Notes under the pieces: model-generated | Seen by the model: only the letters and a program-made list of their open reading frames with translations | Database searches by the model: none | Told to the model about the DNA's origin: nothing | Assembly: GCA_964615375.1 (NCBI GenBank) | Contig: CAZTOW010000008.1 | Coordinates: 62,001 to 126,000, forward strand | Direction: 5' to 3' | DNA: 64,000 nucleotides | DNA from: CAZKWG01 sp964615375 | Lineage (GTDB): Bacteria > Myxococcota_A > UBA796 > CAZKWG01 | Made by a program: the position numbers and the translations under genes | Shown: positions 46,374-55,606 of the stretch, piece after piece | How positions within the stretch are numbered: the stretch's first letter is position 1 | Layout: the number at the start of each line of letters is the position of its first letter

Positions 46374-48518
46374 CTACTCCAGGCGCAGGTCGTCCACCCA
46401 CACCTCGTCGTCGGGAGGGGTCGCCGCCGCCGCGCGCAGCTCCACCGCGACCACCCGCGAGAGGTCCAGCGGCGCGAAGTCGTCCAGGGGCAGGATGAGC
46501 TGGCTCCAGTGGCGACCCACCACGCCCAGCGCGCCCAGGCCGTCGGCGGCGTCCAGCTCGATCTCCGCCCCCTCGGCGTCGATCAGCGCCACGCTCAGCG
46601 GGGGCGCGACCTCCTCGCAGTCCCCCGGCGGCGGATCGCAGGGGGCGGAGAGGCGCAGGGTGAGCGCGCGGTAGGGGCCGAGGTCCGCGGGCTCCCCGTC
46701 CGGGGCGAGGGCGAAGCGCAGGGTCGCGTCCTCGGTGTCCCAGCCCAGGCGGCGGGCGGGGGTCCAGGCGTCGATGCGCGCGATCTGCTCGGCGCCGCGC
46801 CCGGCCGCGGTGAGCCCGTCGGTGTACGGCGCGGCGTTCTCGTCCGTCGTCCAGGAGGCGCCCGCGTTCTCCCCGCCCAGCAGGTTCTCGTCCTCGTCCC
46901 CGCTGAAGTCGTCGATGTCCAGGGCCCCGTCCAGGTGGCGCCGCGAGGTCACGCTGATCCCGCGCGCGCTCAGGTCGGAGCTGAGCGCGGGCTCGGCGAA
47001 GAGCGAGCTCTCCCAGCGCAGATCGGCGCGGGCGAAGCGCTCCAGGAAGGCGGTGGACCAGGCCTGGTCGAGCGCGTGGCGCTCCTCCCAGGAGATGTCG
47101 GAGGGGCTGGTCACCGAGCCGGAGGTGCCCGCGTCGTAGGTCCACTCATGGTTGGTGCCGTGCAGCGTGACCAGGGCCGCGGGCCCCAGGGTCTGGTCAT
47201 AGGCGGACTGCGGGAGCGGCCAGGGCTCGTCCAGGTCATCGCCCGCCGCCAGGATCAGGACGGGGCGGACGGGGAAGGGGCGGTCGCCGTTGCCGTCCGG
47301 GTCCTCCCAGTCCTGGGACGGGGTCTGCAGCGGGCTCACCTGCGCGAAGCAGATCGCGCCGGCCAGGGAGGGCTCGCGCCAGAGGGAGATCAGGCTCGCC
47401 CCGCCGCCGCGGGAGTGCCCGGCCACGAACACGAGGTCCGGGTCCACCTGCCCGGCCAGCGCGCTGGTCTCGTCCTCGCTCTCGTCCAGGAGGCGCTCCA
47501 TCGTGGCCAGCTGGAACGAGCTCATGTCCGTCAGGTTCTGCCAGCTCTGCGACGCGCTGACCAGGCTGCTCCCGTCCACGCTGGCCACCACATAGCCGTG
47601 GCTGGCCCAGTGATCGTGCAGCTCCGTGTAGTCGTCGTAGATCTCGGAGGGGCTGTGGGCGGCGTGGTGGAAGACCACCAGCGGGAAGGGGCCGGCGCCG
47701 CCCTCAGGGAAGGCCACGCGCACCGCGACGTCGCGGGCGGTGCCGCGGCTGGTGCTGATCTCGGAGATGGAGAGCTCGAGGCTGGCCGTCGTGTAGGGGC
47801 CGGGCTCCGAGGGCTCGGCGGGCGGATCGGCCAGCGCGTCGTCGCTGGGGAAGACCGGGAGCTGCGCGCCGTAGCGCACCACGTCCGAGCCCTCGCGCGC
47901 GGCGGCCTCGAAGACGTAGGCGCCCTCGGCCTCGGGCACCCCGGCGAGCCAGCCCCCCTCCAGCGTGAGCCCCGGCGGGAGCCCGCCCGGCTCCACCGCC
48001 TCCCAGGGCCCGAGCTCCAGGTACTCCACGCCGACGCGCGCGCCGGGCAGGAAGGCAGGCTCGAAGCGCATCTGCTCGCCGACCACCAGCGGCCCCACGC
48101 GCAGACCGGGCGCGCAGCCCTCTACCGAGATGTCGATCTCCAGGAGCCCCGGGCCCAGGGCCTCCAGCGCGTCGAAGGTCGCCAGGCCCTCCGAGACCTC
48201 GACCTCGACCACCCCGCCCAGCGCCACGCCGCCCTCGACGGCCTCCGCGCTCAGCCAGAGCCCGTCTGCGTCCTCCACCCGGACCCTGAGCGGGTCCAGC
48301 GCCCCCACGAGCTGCGCCGGCGGCGGCGCCTCCTCCACGGCGAGGGCCGGGCAGCCAGCCTCTCCGGTCTCCCCGGTCTCCCCGATCTCCCCGGTCTCGT
48401 GGGCCTCGCCACCGCTGTGCTCACCCTCCGGGACGCCCTCCCCGCCGGTCTCCGTGAGCACCTTCACCGGCTGGCAGGAGCAGGCCAGCAGCGTCGCGCC
48501 AACGAGGAGCCTCCTCAT
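46374..48518 (-). CDS. alpha/beta-hydrolase lipoprotein (cutinase/PAF-acetylhydrolase-like)
   Basis: The 714-residue protein starts MRRLLVGATLLACSC (lipobox) with a Gly/Glu/Thr linker (GEAHETGEIGETGETGEAGC). Two Ig-like segments precede the hydrolase core, which has FPLVVFHHAAHSPSEIYDDY (oxyanion region), DLVFVAGHSRGGGASLISLW with nucleophile Ser369, PVLILAAGDDLDEPWPLP (Asp) and LVTLHGTNHEWTYDAG (His). The Tyr/aromatic-rich oxyanion region and GHSxGG elbow recall polyester hydrolases and platelet-activating-factor acetylhydrolases. A C-terminal jelly-roll-like domain follows (PDDEVWVDDLRLE). It should be an exported esterase; substrate unknown. Confidence 0.78.
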   Translation of the reverse strand: MRRLLVGATLLACSCQPVKVLTETGGEGVPEGEHSGGEAHETGEIGETGETGEAGCPALAVEEAPPPAQLVGALDPLRVRVEDADGLWLSAEAVEGGVALGGVVEVEVSEGLATFDALEALGPGLLEIDISVEGCAPGLRVGPLVVGEQMRFEPAFLPGARVGVEYLELGPWEAVEPGGLPPGLTLEGGWLAGVPEAEGAYVFEAAAREGSDVVRYGAQLPVFPSDDALADPPAEPSEPGPYTTASLELSISEISTSRGTARDVAVRVAFPEGGAGPFPLVVFHHAAHSPSEIYDDYTELHDHWASHGYVVASVDGSSLVSASQSWQNLTDMSSFQLATMERLLDESEDETSALAGQVDPDLVFVAGHSRGGGASLISLWREPSLAGAICFAQVSPLQTPSQDWEDPDGNGDRPFPVRPVLILAAGDDLDEPWPLPQSAYDQTLGPAALVTLHGTNHEWTYDAGTSGSVTSPSDISWEERHALDQAWSTAFLERFARADLRWESSLFAEPALSSDLSARGISVTSRRHLDGALDIDDFSGDEDENLLGGENAGASWTTDENAAPYTDGLTAAGRGAEQIARIDAWTPARRLGWDTEDATLRFALAPDGEPADLGPYRALTLRLSAPCDPPPGDCEEVAPPLSVALIDAEGAEIELDAADGLGALGVVGRHWSQLILPLDDFAPLDLSRVVAVELRAAAATPPDDEVWVDDLRLE

Positions 48519-48539
48519 CCACCCTCCCTCTCGCGCCCC

Positions 48540-51500
48540 TCAGCGCGCGAGCTGCTGCAGCGCCCCCGCGGGATCGAGGTTCCACCGGACCCGCGCGTCC
48601 TCGAGCAGCGCCTCGGGCTCCGCGTCCAGCGCCTCCAGCGACCAGACGCGCAGGCTCCCGTCCCAGCTCCCCGAGGCGAGGCGCAGGCTGTCCGGGCTGA
48701 ACTCCACGGAGCTGACGCGCTCCTCGTGCCCCGGGAGCACCGCGCGCAGCACCCCGGTGCGCGCGTCCCAGACCCGCGCGTTGTGATCCGCCCCCCCCGC
48801 CGCGACCCAGCGCCCGTCGGGCGAGAGCGCCACGTCCAGCGGGGCCGGGGGTGGGTGATAGGTCCGCCAGCGCTCGTTCCCATCGAGATCGACCACCGCC
48901 ACCGCGCTGGGCAGGCCCAGCACCAGCGCCTGCCCGTCCGCCGAGATGTCGGCGCTCGAGGCGTCCCTCCCCGCGATGGGCGGGAGGCAGCGGAGATCGT
49001 GCGCGGAGAACGGGAACACGCCGCCGTCCAGGCCGATCAGCGCGGCGAAGTCTCCACCGGGCGAGCCCGCCACGTTCTTGTACTGCTGCTCCGGGCAGCC
49101 TTCGGCCGCCGACTGCCCGGTGATGGCGGGATCCGTGAGCAGCAGCCGGATTCCCCAGTTGGCCATCAGGGTGCGACCGCCGCGAAGCTGGACCACACGC
49201 CGGGCGGAGCCGTCGCGGAGATACTCCGCCGGGCGCCCCGGCGCGACGCGGTAGATCCCCGCGGGCGGTCGGGATCCCGCCTCCACCACGTAGGCCGCCA
49301 GCGCGGAGCGCTGATTCACCTCGAAGGTGATGGACTTCACGGTCCCCGGCCCGAGCTGGACCTGGTGCAGCACCTCGCCGGTGTCCGCGTCCCACAGCCT
49401 GACGTGGCCAGCCCCGTGCGAGGAGGCCAGCAGGGCGCCATCCGACGAGAACGCGACCCCGGTGACCCCCGTGGGCGAGCGCAGCGTGGACGTGTCCCTC
49501 CGGCTGGACAGCTCCCAGGCGCTGCCCTCGTCCTGGGTCAGCGCCAGCAGCGCCCCGTCCTCGGTGAAGCGGATGTCCCGCACGTCCCGCAGCGGGAGCT
49601 CGCCCACCGGCGTCAGCGAGTAGCCACAGTAGAGGTGGACATCCCCCCGCTCCCCGAGCACCGCCAGGAAGTCCCCGCGCGGCGAGTAGCGCATGATCAG
49701 CGGCAGATCGCTCTGGGTCGGGATCTGCTCGACCACGGCCAGCGTCTTCAGGTTCACGCGGGTCAGCCGCCCCCCCGTGCCCCCGACGACCACGGCGTCC
49801 GCCGCCTCGTTCACCACCAGCAGCACGGGGTGGAGCTCACCCAGGAGCTCCGCGAAGCGCCGCCGGGAGCGCCAGGCGGGAGGCTCACGCACCTCTCCCC
49901 TCACCAGCTCGCCGTCCTCGCAGACCCGCATCACCTCGTCCGTGCCGGGGACGAGCCCGCTGACCAGCGTGATCCGCCCCTCGCCGCAGGGCGCCCAGTC
50001 GCGCACCCAGGCCCGATCGAAGAGAATCGGCGGATGGATGGAGCTCTGGAGCGGCTCGAGGATCACCCGATCGCTCAGGACCGTGCTGTTCCAGCAGCAC
50101 TCCAGCTCCGCCGAGCGGTAGCCGGTCTTGAGATCGATGAGCGTGGAGTGGTGGGGCCCGCGCGCCAGCACCTCGTGCTCGGAGCGCTTCAGCTCGATGG
50201 CGACCATGGGCACGCGCCAGAGCGTGCGCCCGTCGGCGATGCGCACGACCTCGTCTTCGGTGGCGCAGACCTGGTCGCGCGGGCCCACCAGCCTCACGAA
50301 GCGGCAGGGGGGCAGGGTCCAGGTGTACTGGAGGGTCGGCGAGGGCTGCTCGAAGGCCGAGGCCAGCACGCCGCGCGCCTCCGGCGACTCCCCGAGCCGC
50401 AACGCCTCCGAGGCCAGCACCTGCGCCAGCGGTCGCGCGCCGTCCTTGGCCGCCACGATGGCCTGGCTGGCCAGCGCGCTGGAGAGCCGGAGATCCGCGC
50501 TGTGCAGCGCGTCCTGGGCGACCTCCGCCGAGGCCACCGCGCTCGAGCGCTCCTGGGCGAGGCTGCGCACCCCCAGCGCGGTCAGCGCGATCAGCACCGC
50601 CAGCGCCACGCCCGCCACGAGCATCGGCACGCGCCAGGCCCGCGCGGCCCGCTGCAGCAGCTCCACCCGGCTGTAGCGGTAAGCGCCCACCGGCCGACCG
50701 TCCAGCCAGGCCTCCACGTCCTCGGCCAGCGCGCCGGCGTCCGCGTAGCGGGCCTGAGGATCGCGGGACAGCGCGCGCTCGGCGATGGCCGCCAGATCTG
50801 GCGCGATCCAGGGCGCGCGGGCCAGGACCGAGGGCGGCGAGCTGGACCGCACGCGGCGCAGCACCTCCTCTTCCGGGCCCCGGCCCCAGGGAGCCTGCCC
50901 GCAGAGCAGCTCGTAGAGCACGGCGCCGAGCCCCCAGACGTCGGCCCTCGGGCTCGGCGCCGCGCCGTCCGCCGCCTCGGGGCTCAGGTAGGAGGGGGTC
51001 CCCAGCCCTGGCGGACCCGGCTCGTCGCCCACCCTGCAGGCCAGCCCCCAGTCCACCACCTGCGTCTCGCCGAAGGCCCCGACCATGAGGTTGGAGGGCT
51101 TCAGGTCGCGGTGGATCACGCCCAGGCTGTGAGCGTAGGCCACCGCGTGACAGGCGGCGAGGAAGTGGCGCAGCAGGCGGATCCGCTCGTGGACGTCCGG
51201 GTTCTCGCGGAGGATCTCCGACAGCGCGCGCCCCCGCACCAGGCGCATCGTGTAGAAGGTCCGCCCGTCCTGCGTCTTGCCGGCGTCGTGCACCGTCACG
51301 ATCCCGGGGTGCTCCAGCCCGGCGGTGAGCCGCGCCTCCCGCGCCAGCGCGTCCACGCTGCCCGTCCCGCCCCCCGCCTCCTTCAGCGCCACCGCCCGCC
51401 CGAGCAGCGCGTCCTGCGCGAGGTAGACCCTGCCCATCCCGCCCGAGCCGAGCAGGGCCTCCCGCTCGTAGCGCACCTGCAGATCGACCGGGACCTCCGC

Positions 51501-51584
51501 GTCCGAGCTCGGGAGGTCCATGCCCCCCGCGCTCAATCCCGAGACGCTGCGCCCGGAGAGCGCGTCCCAGTCGCTCGTGCTCAC
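48540..51584 (-). CDS. Ser/Thr protein kinase with membrane helix and WD40-like propeller
   Basis: It starts at GTG 51584, overlapping the FHA gene stop by 4 nt, and has 1014 residues. The Hanks-type kinase domain includes LLGSGGMGRVYLAQ (45-58), VALKEA (Lys68), GVIHRDLKPSNLMVG, VVDWGLACRVG (DWG in place of DFG) and GTPSYLSPEAADG. A membrane helix (PMLVAGVALAVLIALTALGV) is followed by a long propeller with WD40 units (AFSSDGALLASSHGAGHVRL; VEFSPDSLRLASGSWDGSLR). It should sense with the propeller outside and phosphorylate inside. Coupling to an FHA protein, which binds phospho-Thr, suggests that protein is its direct partner. Confidence 0.9.
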   Translation of the reverse strand: MSTSDWDALSGRSVSGLSAGGMDLPSSDAEVPVDLQVRYEREALLGSGGMGRVYLAQDALLGRAVALKEAGGGTGSVDALAREARLTAGLEHPGIVTVHDAGKTQDGRTFYTMRLVRGRALSEILRENPDVHERIRLLRHFLAACHAVAYAHSLGVIHRDLKPSNLMVGAFGETQVVDWGLACRVGDEPGPPGLGTPSYLSPEAADGAAPSPRADVWGLGAVLYELLCGQAPWGRGPEEEVLRRVRSSSPPSVLARAPWIAPDLAAIAERALSRDPQARYADAGALAEDVEAWLDGRPVGAYRYSRVELLQRAARAWRVPMLVAGVALAVLIALTALGVRSLAQERSSAVASAEVAQDALHSADLRLSSALASQAIVAAKDGARPLAQVLASEALRLGESPEARGVLASAFEQPSPTLQYTWTLPPCRFVRLVGPRDQVCATEDEVVRIADGRTLWRVPMVAIELKRSEHEVLARGPHHSTLIDLKTGYRSAELECCWNSTVLSDRVILEPLQSSIHPPILFDRAWVRDWAPCGEGRITLVSGLVPGTDEVMRVCEDGELVRGEVREPPAWRSRRRFAELLGELHPVLLVVNEAADAVVVGGTGGRLTRVNLKTLAVVEQIPTQSDLPLIMRYSPRGDFLAVLGERGDVHLYCGYSLTPVGELPLRDVRDIRFTEDGALLALTQDEGSAWELSSRRDTSTLRSPTGVTGVAFSSDGALLASSHGAGHVRLWDADTGEVLHQVQLGPGTVKSITFEVNQRSALAAYVVEAGSRPPAGIYRVAPGRPAEYLRDGSARRVVQLRGGRTLMANWGIRLLLTDPAITGQSAAEGCPEQQYKNVAGSPGGDFAALIGLDGGVFPFSAHDLRCLPPIAGRDASSADISADGQALVLGLPSAVAVVDLDGNERWRTYHPPPAPLDVALSPDGRWVAAGGADHNARVWDARTGVLRAVLPGHEERVSSVEFSPDSLRLASGSWDGSLRVWSLEALDAEPEALLEDARVRWNLDPAGALQQLAR

Positions 51585-52507
51585 GTGTGGTCCTCGAGCA
51601 CGTCCCCTTCGCGCAGGACGATCTGCACCTGCCCCGCATGATCGGCGCTCACCAGGTCCGGGCGCACGCGCAGAGCGCGCAGCCGAGCCCGCAGCCGGGA
51701 GAGCGCGACGTCCCAGCGCCCGCGGAGGGTCGGCGTGTCCACCTCCTCCGGCCAGACCTCCCGGGCCACCACCTCCCAGCTCGCCGGCCCGCCCAGCGCG
51801 CAGAGCTCCGAGAGGATGCGCGCCAGCACGCCGCCGATGACGAAGGCCGACTCCTCGCCGCGCTGGATCGTCACGGTGTCGAAGGCCGCGATGATGCGCA
51901 GGACCGGGTCCACGCCCCCCGCCGCGCGCGTGTGCGGCGAGCCCGAGAGCGGCATCGCCACAGCACGCATCGGGATCCCGTCCAGCACCCACTGGTCTCC
52001 CACCGAGATCGAGCGGCGCGCCCCGCGCAGGGAGAGCATCCAGCGCTCGCCGTCGCTCCAGATGTGACAGGGCGCGTCCGGCTCGAAGCGCGCATAGAGC
52101 CTGGGCTCCGGCGCCGTCCTGACCGAGCAGAGCGCGGGGAGCACCACCGGCGGGTGCAGCGGGAGCTCGACGCCCAGAACCCAGGTGGGCAGCTCGACCG
52201 TGAGCACCTCGAGCGCGAGATCGTCCGCCAGATAGATCACCTGCCCCTGCTCCAGACGGAGCTCCCCCATGGGCTGGCCGCCGAGCGCGAAGCGCCGCCG
52301 CAGGGCCAGCAGCCACAGCTCGCCCCCGCGGAGGCTGACCATGGCGTGCGCCTCAGAGACCCGCGGATCATTGACCGGCAGCGCCGCTGTCCAGAGCCGC
52401 CCGATGAGGTCCCCCTGACCGAGGACATGCTCCCGCCCTGACGGATCGCGCAGACACACCAGCGCGCGCGCCGCCTCAGGAGCCGTGTACGAGCTGGAGC
52501 TGCTCAT
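51581..52507 (-). CDS. FHA domain protein with C-terminal winged-helix domain
   Basis: ATG 52507 gives 308 residues; an upstream ATG at 52585 adds a poorly conserved leader. The first part is an FHA sandwich (IGRLWTAALPVNDPRVSEAH, AMVSLRGGELWLLALRRRF), and a second FHA-like part follows (RWMLSLRGARRSISVGDQWV). The C-terminal 90 residues look like a winged helix of the OmpR/SARP type (LARILSELCALGGPASWEVV, WDVALSRLRARLRALRVRPD). It could be a kinase-controlled DNA-binding regulator. Its stop lies inside the kinase start, so the two are translated together. Confidence 0.75.
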   Translation of the reverse strand: MSSSSSYTAPEAARALVCLRDPSGREHVLGQGDLIGRLWTAALPVNDPRVSEAHAMVSLRGGELWLLALRRRFALGGQPMGELRLEQGQVIYLADDLALEVLTVELPTWVLGVELPLHPPVVLPALCSVRTAPEPRLYARFEPDAPCHIWSDGERWMLSLRGARRSISVGDQWVLDGIPMRAVAMPLSGSPHTRAAGGVDPVLRIIAAFDTVTIQRGEESAFVIGGVLARILSELCALGGPASWEVVAREVWPEEVDTPTLRGRWDVALSRLRARLRALRVRPDLVSADHAGQVQIVLREGDVLEDHT

Positions 52508-52547
52508 GAGTCCGAGAAAAGATAACGCGATCTCCGACGCGAGGTAC

Positions 52548-52949
52548 TCAGGCCCTGACGCTGCAGAATCCGCACACCGCCTCAAAACGCACGACGCCCC
52601 TGGCCGGCTGGCCGTTCAGCCTCACGTCCACCGCCGAGGCCTCCACGTCCTCGATGGCGCCGCAGCGGGGGCAGACGCGGTGGTGGTGGTGGTCGGTGTT
52701 GGGATCGAAGCGCGCCTCCCGCGGCCCGTCGTAGAGCACGCGCACGGCGCCGATCTCCTCGAGCAGCGAGAGCGTGTTGTACACCGTCGCGCGGCTGGCC
52801 ATCGGAAAGTCCCGGGTGATCGCCTCGAAGACGTCCGCCGCCGTGGGGTGGCTCAGGTTGCCGTCCAGCCAGCGCAGGATGGCCCGCCGCTGCGCCGTCA
52901 TCGAGCAGCCGCGCTCGCGCAGCCGCGCCTCCACCTCCTGGATGTTCAC
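52548..52949 (-). CDS. Fur-family regulator, PerR-like
   Basis: GTG 52949 is chosen because GGGAGG lies 6 nt upstream and the start overlaps the DUF3501 stop (GTGA). The 133-residue protein has the Fur winged helix (MTAQRRAILRWLDGNLSHPT; ASRATVYNTLSLLEEIGAVR), a His-rich metal loop (TDHHHHRVCPRCG) and a second CxxC (AVCGFCSV) for structural zinc. The group with ARFDPNTDHHHH and two CxxC pairs is PerR-type, sensing peroxide through Fe-bound His oxidation. It is the last gene of the rubrerythrin operon and probably represses it. Confidence 0.88.
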   Translation of the reverse strand: MNIQEVEARLRERGCSMTAQRRAILRWLDGNLSHPTAADVFEAITRDFPMASRATVYNTLSLLEEIGAVRVLYDGPREARFDPNTDHHHHRVCPRCGAIEDVEASAVDVRLNGQPARGVVRFEAVCGFCSVRA

Positions 52950-53542
52950 GCCGCACCTCCCGCCTCGCCCATGTCCTCCAGGATCGCCGCTCTCAGCACC
53001 AGCGGCAACACCGCGCGGTGCGGGTAGGCCGGATGGGAGCATTCCAGCAGGACAGGGCTCGAGAGATCGCGCAGCGCGCCCAGCTCGTCCGCCGAGAGCG
53101 GGATCCGCAGGAACTGCACCGAGGAGATCCGCGCCTCGCTGAGCTGCTCTCCGTCGAAGCGGACCGCGACGCGGCGCTCTCCGAGGATCAGGTGGAGGTG
53201 CTCGTGCAGCCCCACGAGGCGCGTCACCATCTGCGCCCGCTCGACCGGGTCGGGGTACTCGAGGAGCAGGGTGGCCGAGAGCTCACCGGCCGTGGGCAGC
53301 AGCGCGTTGTAGGTGTCGAGCTCGTGCTGTACGGCGTCCGCGTCCGTGATGTGCTCGACGCGCACCATCTCGCGGACCTGCCACAGGCAGGTGAGCCGGT
53401 TCTCGAAGAGCAGGGTCATGCTGGGTCCCAGCGCGAGGCGGCGGATGCGCTTGGCGTCCAGGACGGCGCGCTCCAGCGCGGGGCGGAGCCGGGCCGCCTC
53501 CGCGGGCGGCGGGACGTCGGCGAGGGTCAGGGCGTAGCTCAT
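52946..53542 (-). CDS. DUF3501 family protein
   Basis: A 198-residue protein starting at ATG 53542, overlapping the upstream Fe-S gene by 4 nt and the Fur gene by 4 nt. The conserved block RRLALGPSMTLLFENRLTCL, with QVREMVRVEHITDADAV, defines DUF3501, a family nearly always found next to rubrerythrin and a CCG-domain Fe-S protein. The function is unknown; the context suggests a role in peroxide or oxygen detoxification. Confidence 0.85.
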   Translation of the reverse strand: MSYALTLADVPPPAEAARLRPALERAVLDAKRIRRLALGPSMTLLFENRLTCLWQVREMVRVEHITDADAVQHELDTYNALLPTAGELSATLLLEYPDPVERAQMVTRLVGLHEHLHLILGERRVAVRFDGEQLSEARISSVQFLRIPLSADELGALRDLSSPVLLECSHPAYPHRAVLPLVLRAAILEDMGEAGGAA

Positions 53543-54990
53543 GCTCCCTCCGCGGGCGGCGGCTCGACGGGCGGCATCGGCGCCAGGGGGCGCTCGAGCG
53601 TGCCGCCGTAGGCCCGCCACATGATCTCGATGGGGTGTTGCACCTTCTTGCCGCTGTTCTCCTCGATCTGCAGCTTGGCGATGAGGCAGTCGGATGCGTA
53701 GGTCTCCGCGCCCGAGCTCGCCAGCCCGTCCAGCAGCGGCGCCGCTCCCTTCTTGCTGAGCTCGTAATACTCCTTCTTCATGCCCCAGGTGCCGTCCATG
53801 CAGGAGCACTTGTCGACCAGCGTGACCTTGGCGCCGGGGAGCTTCTTCAGGATGTCACGGCTTCGGAAGCCGATCTTCTGCACCTTCAGGTGGCAGGGCA
53901 GGTGGTAGCCCACGCCGCCCACCTCCGTCGTGTAGTCCTCGCGCAGGCGGCCCTTCTTGCGCAGATCGAAGAGGTACTCCATGAGATCCCAGGCCTTGCC
54001 CGAGACCTTCTTCGCCGCGTCGCTGCCCGTGTAGTCGTGCCACTCCCGCTTGATCATGTACGAGCAGGTGGGCCCCGGGCTCACCACCTCACAGCCCGCG
54101 TCCACGTAGGGCTCGAGCAGCTTCAGGTTGTGCTGGGCCCAGGAGGTCGCCCGCGGCACGTCCCCGCCGTCCAGGGCGGGCATCCCGCAGCAGCGCATCT
54201 CCGGGCAGAACACGGTGACGCCGTTGTGCTCCAGCACCTCGACCGCGGCCCGCCCCACCTGCGGCTCGTTCCACTGCACGGAGCAGGTGTAGAAGAGCAC
54301 GACCTTGGGCCCCTTGACCTCGGCGGGGCTGGGCTGCGTGGGGTGGCGCTGGCGGAACCAGGAGAGGAAGGTCTGATCGGCGAAGCTCGGGAGCTGCCGA
54401 TCGCGGTGGATCCCCGCCACCGCCTCCATGAGCACGCGGTTGGGCTTGAGCTTCGCGCCAAGATTGGCGACGTAGGGCACCAGCGTGCCCAGCTTCCCGA
54501 TCATGTCCGGGTCGCCCAGCACGCGATCCTGGAGCTTCACCCCCTTCTCCTTCGCGTCGATGGCCTTGTGGCGCAGCATCAGGCGGGGGAAGTCCACCGC
54601 GAACTCGTGCGGCGGGGTGTAGGGGCAGATAGGGTCACAGAGCTTGCATTGGTAGCAAAGATCCACCACCTCCTGATGTACCGAGAGGGGGATCTTCTGG
54701 AGCGCCTCGTGCTGACCGAGGATGTCGGCCTGCTCTTCGGCGGCGTGGGCTCCCCCACCCGTGACGTGGGCGTGGTTGCCGAGCGCGTCCACCTCCGCGG
54801 GCGCGGAGGGCGCCCGCTCGACGGAGGTGTCCAGGGCGTCCACGGCGCCGAACAGCGCCGGGAAGCTCGGGCAGAGGTTGAAGCACAGCCGACAGCCGTT
54901 GCAGATCTCGAAGACCCGCTTCTCCTCGGCGATCAGCGCCTCACGCGACCAGTAGACCGGATCGCGCGGACCAGGGACGACGATGGCCAT
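53539..54990 (-). CDS. (Fe-S)-binding, CCG-domain oxidoreductase (GlpC/HdrD-like)
   Basis: A 483-residue protein starting at ATG 54990. Two 4Fe-4S clusters are bound by CNGCRLCFNLCPSF and CYQCKLCDPICPYTPP. Two CCG domains follow: CPEMRCCGMPALDGGDV and, near the end, YHLPCHLKVQKIGFRSRDIL with DKCSCMDGTWGMKKEYYEL. This is the heterodisulfide-reductase D/GlpC plan. In the rubrerythrin cluster it probably passes electrons to rubrerythrin. It lies 40 nt downstream of the rubrerythrin gene in one operon. Confidence 0.9.
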   Translation of the reverse strand: MAIVVPGPRDPVYWSREALIAEEKRVFEICNGCRLCFNLCPSFPALFGAVDALDTSVERAPSAPAEVDALGNHAHVTGGGAHAAEEQADILGQHEALQKIPLSVHQEVVDLCYQCKLCDPICPYTPPHEFAVDFPRLMLRHKAIDAKEKGVKLQDRVLGDPDMIGKLGTLVPYVANLGAKLKPNRVLMEAVAGIHRDRQLPSFADQTFLSWFRQRHPTQPSPAEVKGPKVVLFYTCSVQWNEPQVGRAAVEVLEHNGVTVFCPEMRCCGMPALDGGDVPRATSWAQHNLKLLEPYVDAGCEVVSPGPTCSYMIKREWHDYTGSDAAKKVSGKAWDLMEYLFDLRKKGRLREDYTTEVGGVGYHLPCHLKVQKIGFRSRDILKKLPGAKVTLVDKCSCMDGTWGMKKEYYELSKKGAAPLLDGLASSGAETYASDCLIAKLQIEENSGKKVQHPIEIMWRAYGGTLERPLAPMPPVEPPPAEGA

Positions 54991-55030
54991 CGGCTGCCTC
55001 CTTCCTCGACCGCAGGGACGCTCACTCGGC

Positions 55031-55450
55031 TCAGGCGATGCTGTCCAGGCCCTTCTTGAAGCGGCCGGCGTGCGACTTCTCGGCCTTGGCCAGGGTCTCG
55101 AACCAGCTCGCGATGTTCTCGAAGCCCTCCTGGCGCGCGGTGGCGGCCATGCCCGGGTACATGTCGGTGTACTCGTAGGTCTCGCCCGCGACGGCGGCGG
55201 CCAGGTTCTCCTCGGTGCTGCCGATGGGCAGGCCCGTGGCGGGATCGCCAACCTCCTTCAGGTAGTCCAGGTGGCCGTGGGCGTGGCCGGTCTCGCCCTC
55301 GGCGGTGTCGCGGAACAGGCCCGCGACGTCCGGGTGGCCCTCGACGTCGGCCACCTTCGCGAAGTACAGGTAGCGACGGTTGGCCTGGGACTCACCGGCG
55401 AAGGCGGCCTTGAGGTTCTCGTGGGTCTTCGTACCCTTCAGGGAAGGCAT
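55031..55450 (-). CDS. rubrerythrin without rubredoxin domain
   Basis: ATG 55450 gives 139 residues (homologues start MPSLKGTKTH). The four-helix diiron bundle has both ExxH-type ligand pairs: LKAAFAGESQANRRYLYFAK, AEGETGHAHGHLDYL, AAAVAGETYEYTDMYPGMA and LAKAEKSHAGRFKKGL. The C-terminal rubredoxin domain of classical rubrerythrin is missing, as in sulerythrin-like proteins, so it must be reduced by another partner, probably the downstream Fe-S protein. It reduces hydrogen peroxide in the cytosol. First gene of the operon. Confidence 0.92.
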   Translation of the reverse strand: MPSLKGTKTHENLKAAFAGESQANRRYLYFAKVADVEGHPDVAGLFRDTAEGETGHAHGHLDYLKEVGDPATGLPIGSTEENLAAAVAGETYEYTDMYPGMAATARQEGFENIASWFETLAKAEKSHAGRFKKGLDSIA

Positions 55451-55502
55451 GTGTGCTCCGAGATGCGCGCCGGCGGGATGCCGGTCCCCCACCCAATATC
55501 TG

Positions 55503-55528
55503 GAATCGTTCTAAAATGCAAACGATTC
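55503..55528. promoter_or_regulatory. palindromic operator candidate upstream of rubrerythrin operon
   Basis: GAATCGTT (55503-55510) and AACGATTC (55521-55528) are exact inverted repeats around 10 nt, in the only AT-rich stretch between the divergent rubrerythrin and lipoprotein genes, 53 nt from the rubrerythrin start. TTCTAAAATGC and TTCTAAATGC are also directly repeated here. The likely binder is the PerR/Fur-like product of the same operon. Confidence 0.6.
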
Positions 55529-55606
55529 TAAATGCTGCCCGCGAGCCCCGCGGCCCCTCCTCTCTCGGCCTGCCGTGCCTATCTTCCTCGTATCGAGGAG
55601 GTTGTC

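Noticed and set aside
46509..51641. 1710-codon plus-strand frame
   Set aside because: It runs antisense to the hydrolase lipoprotein and the kinase; it has no domain and consists of biased V/R/G/Q sequence.
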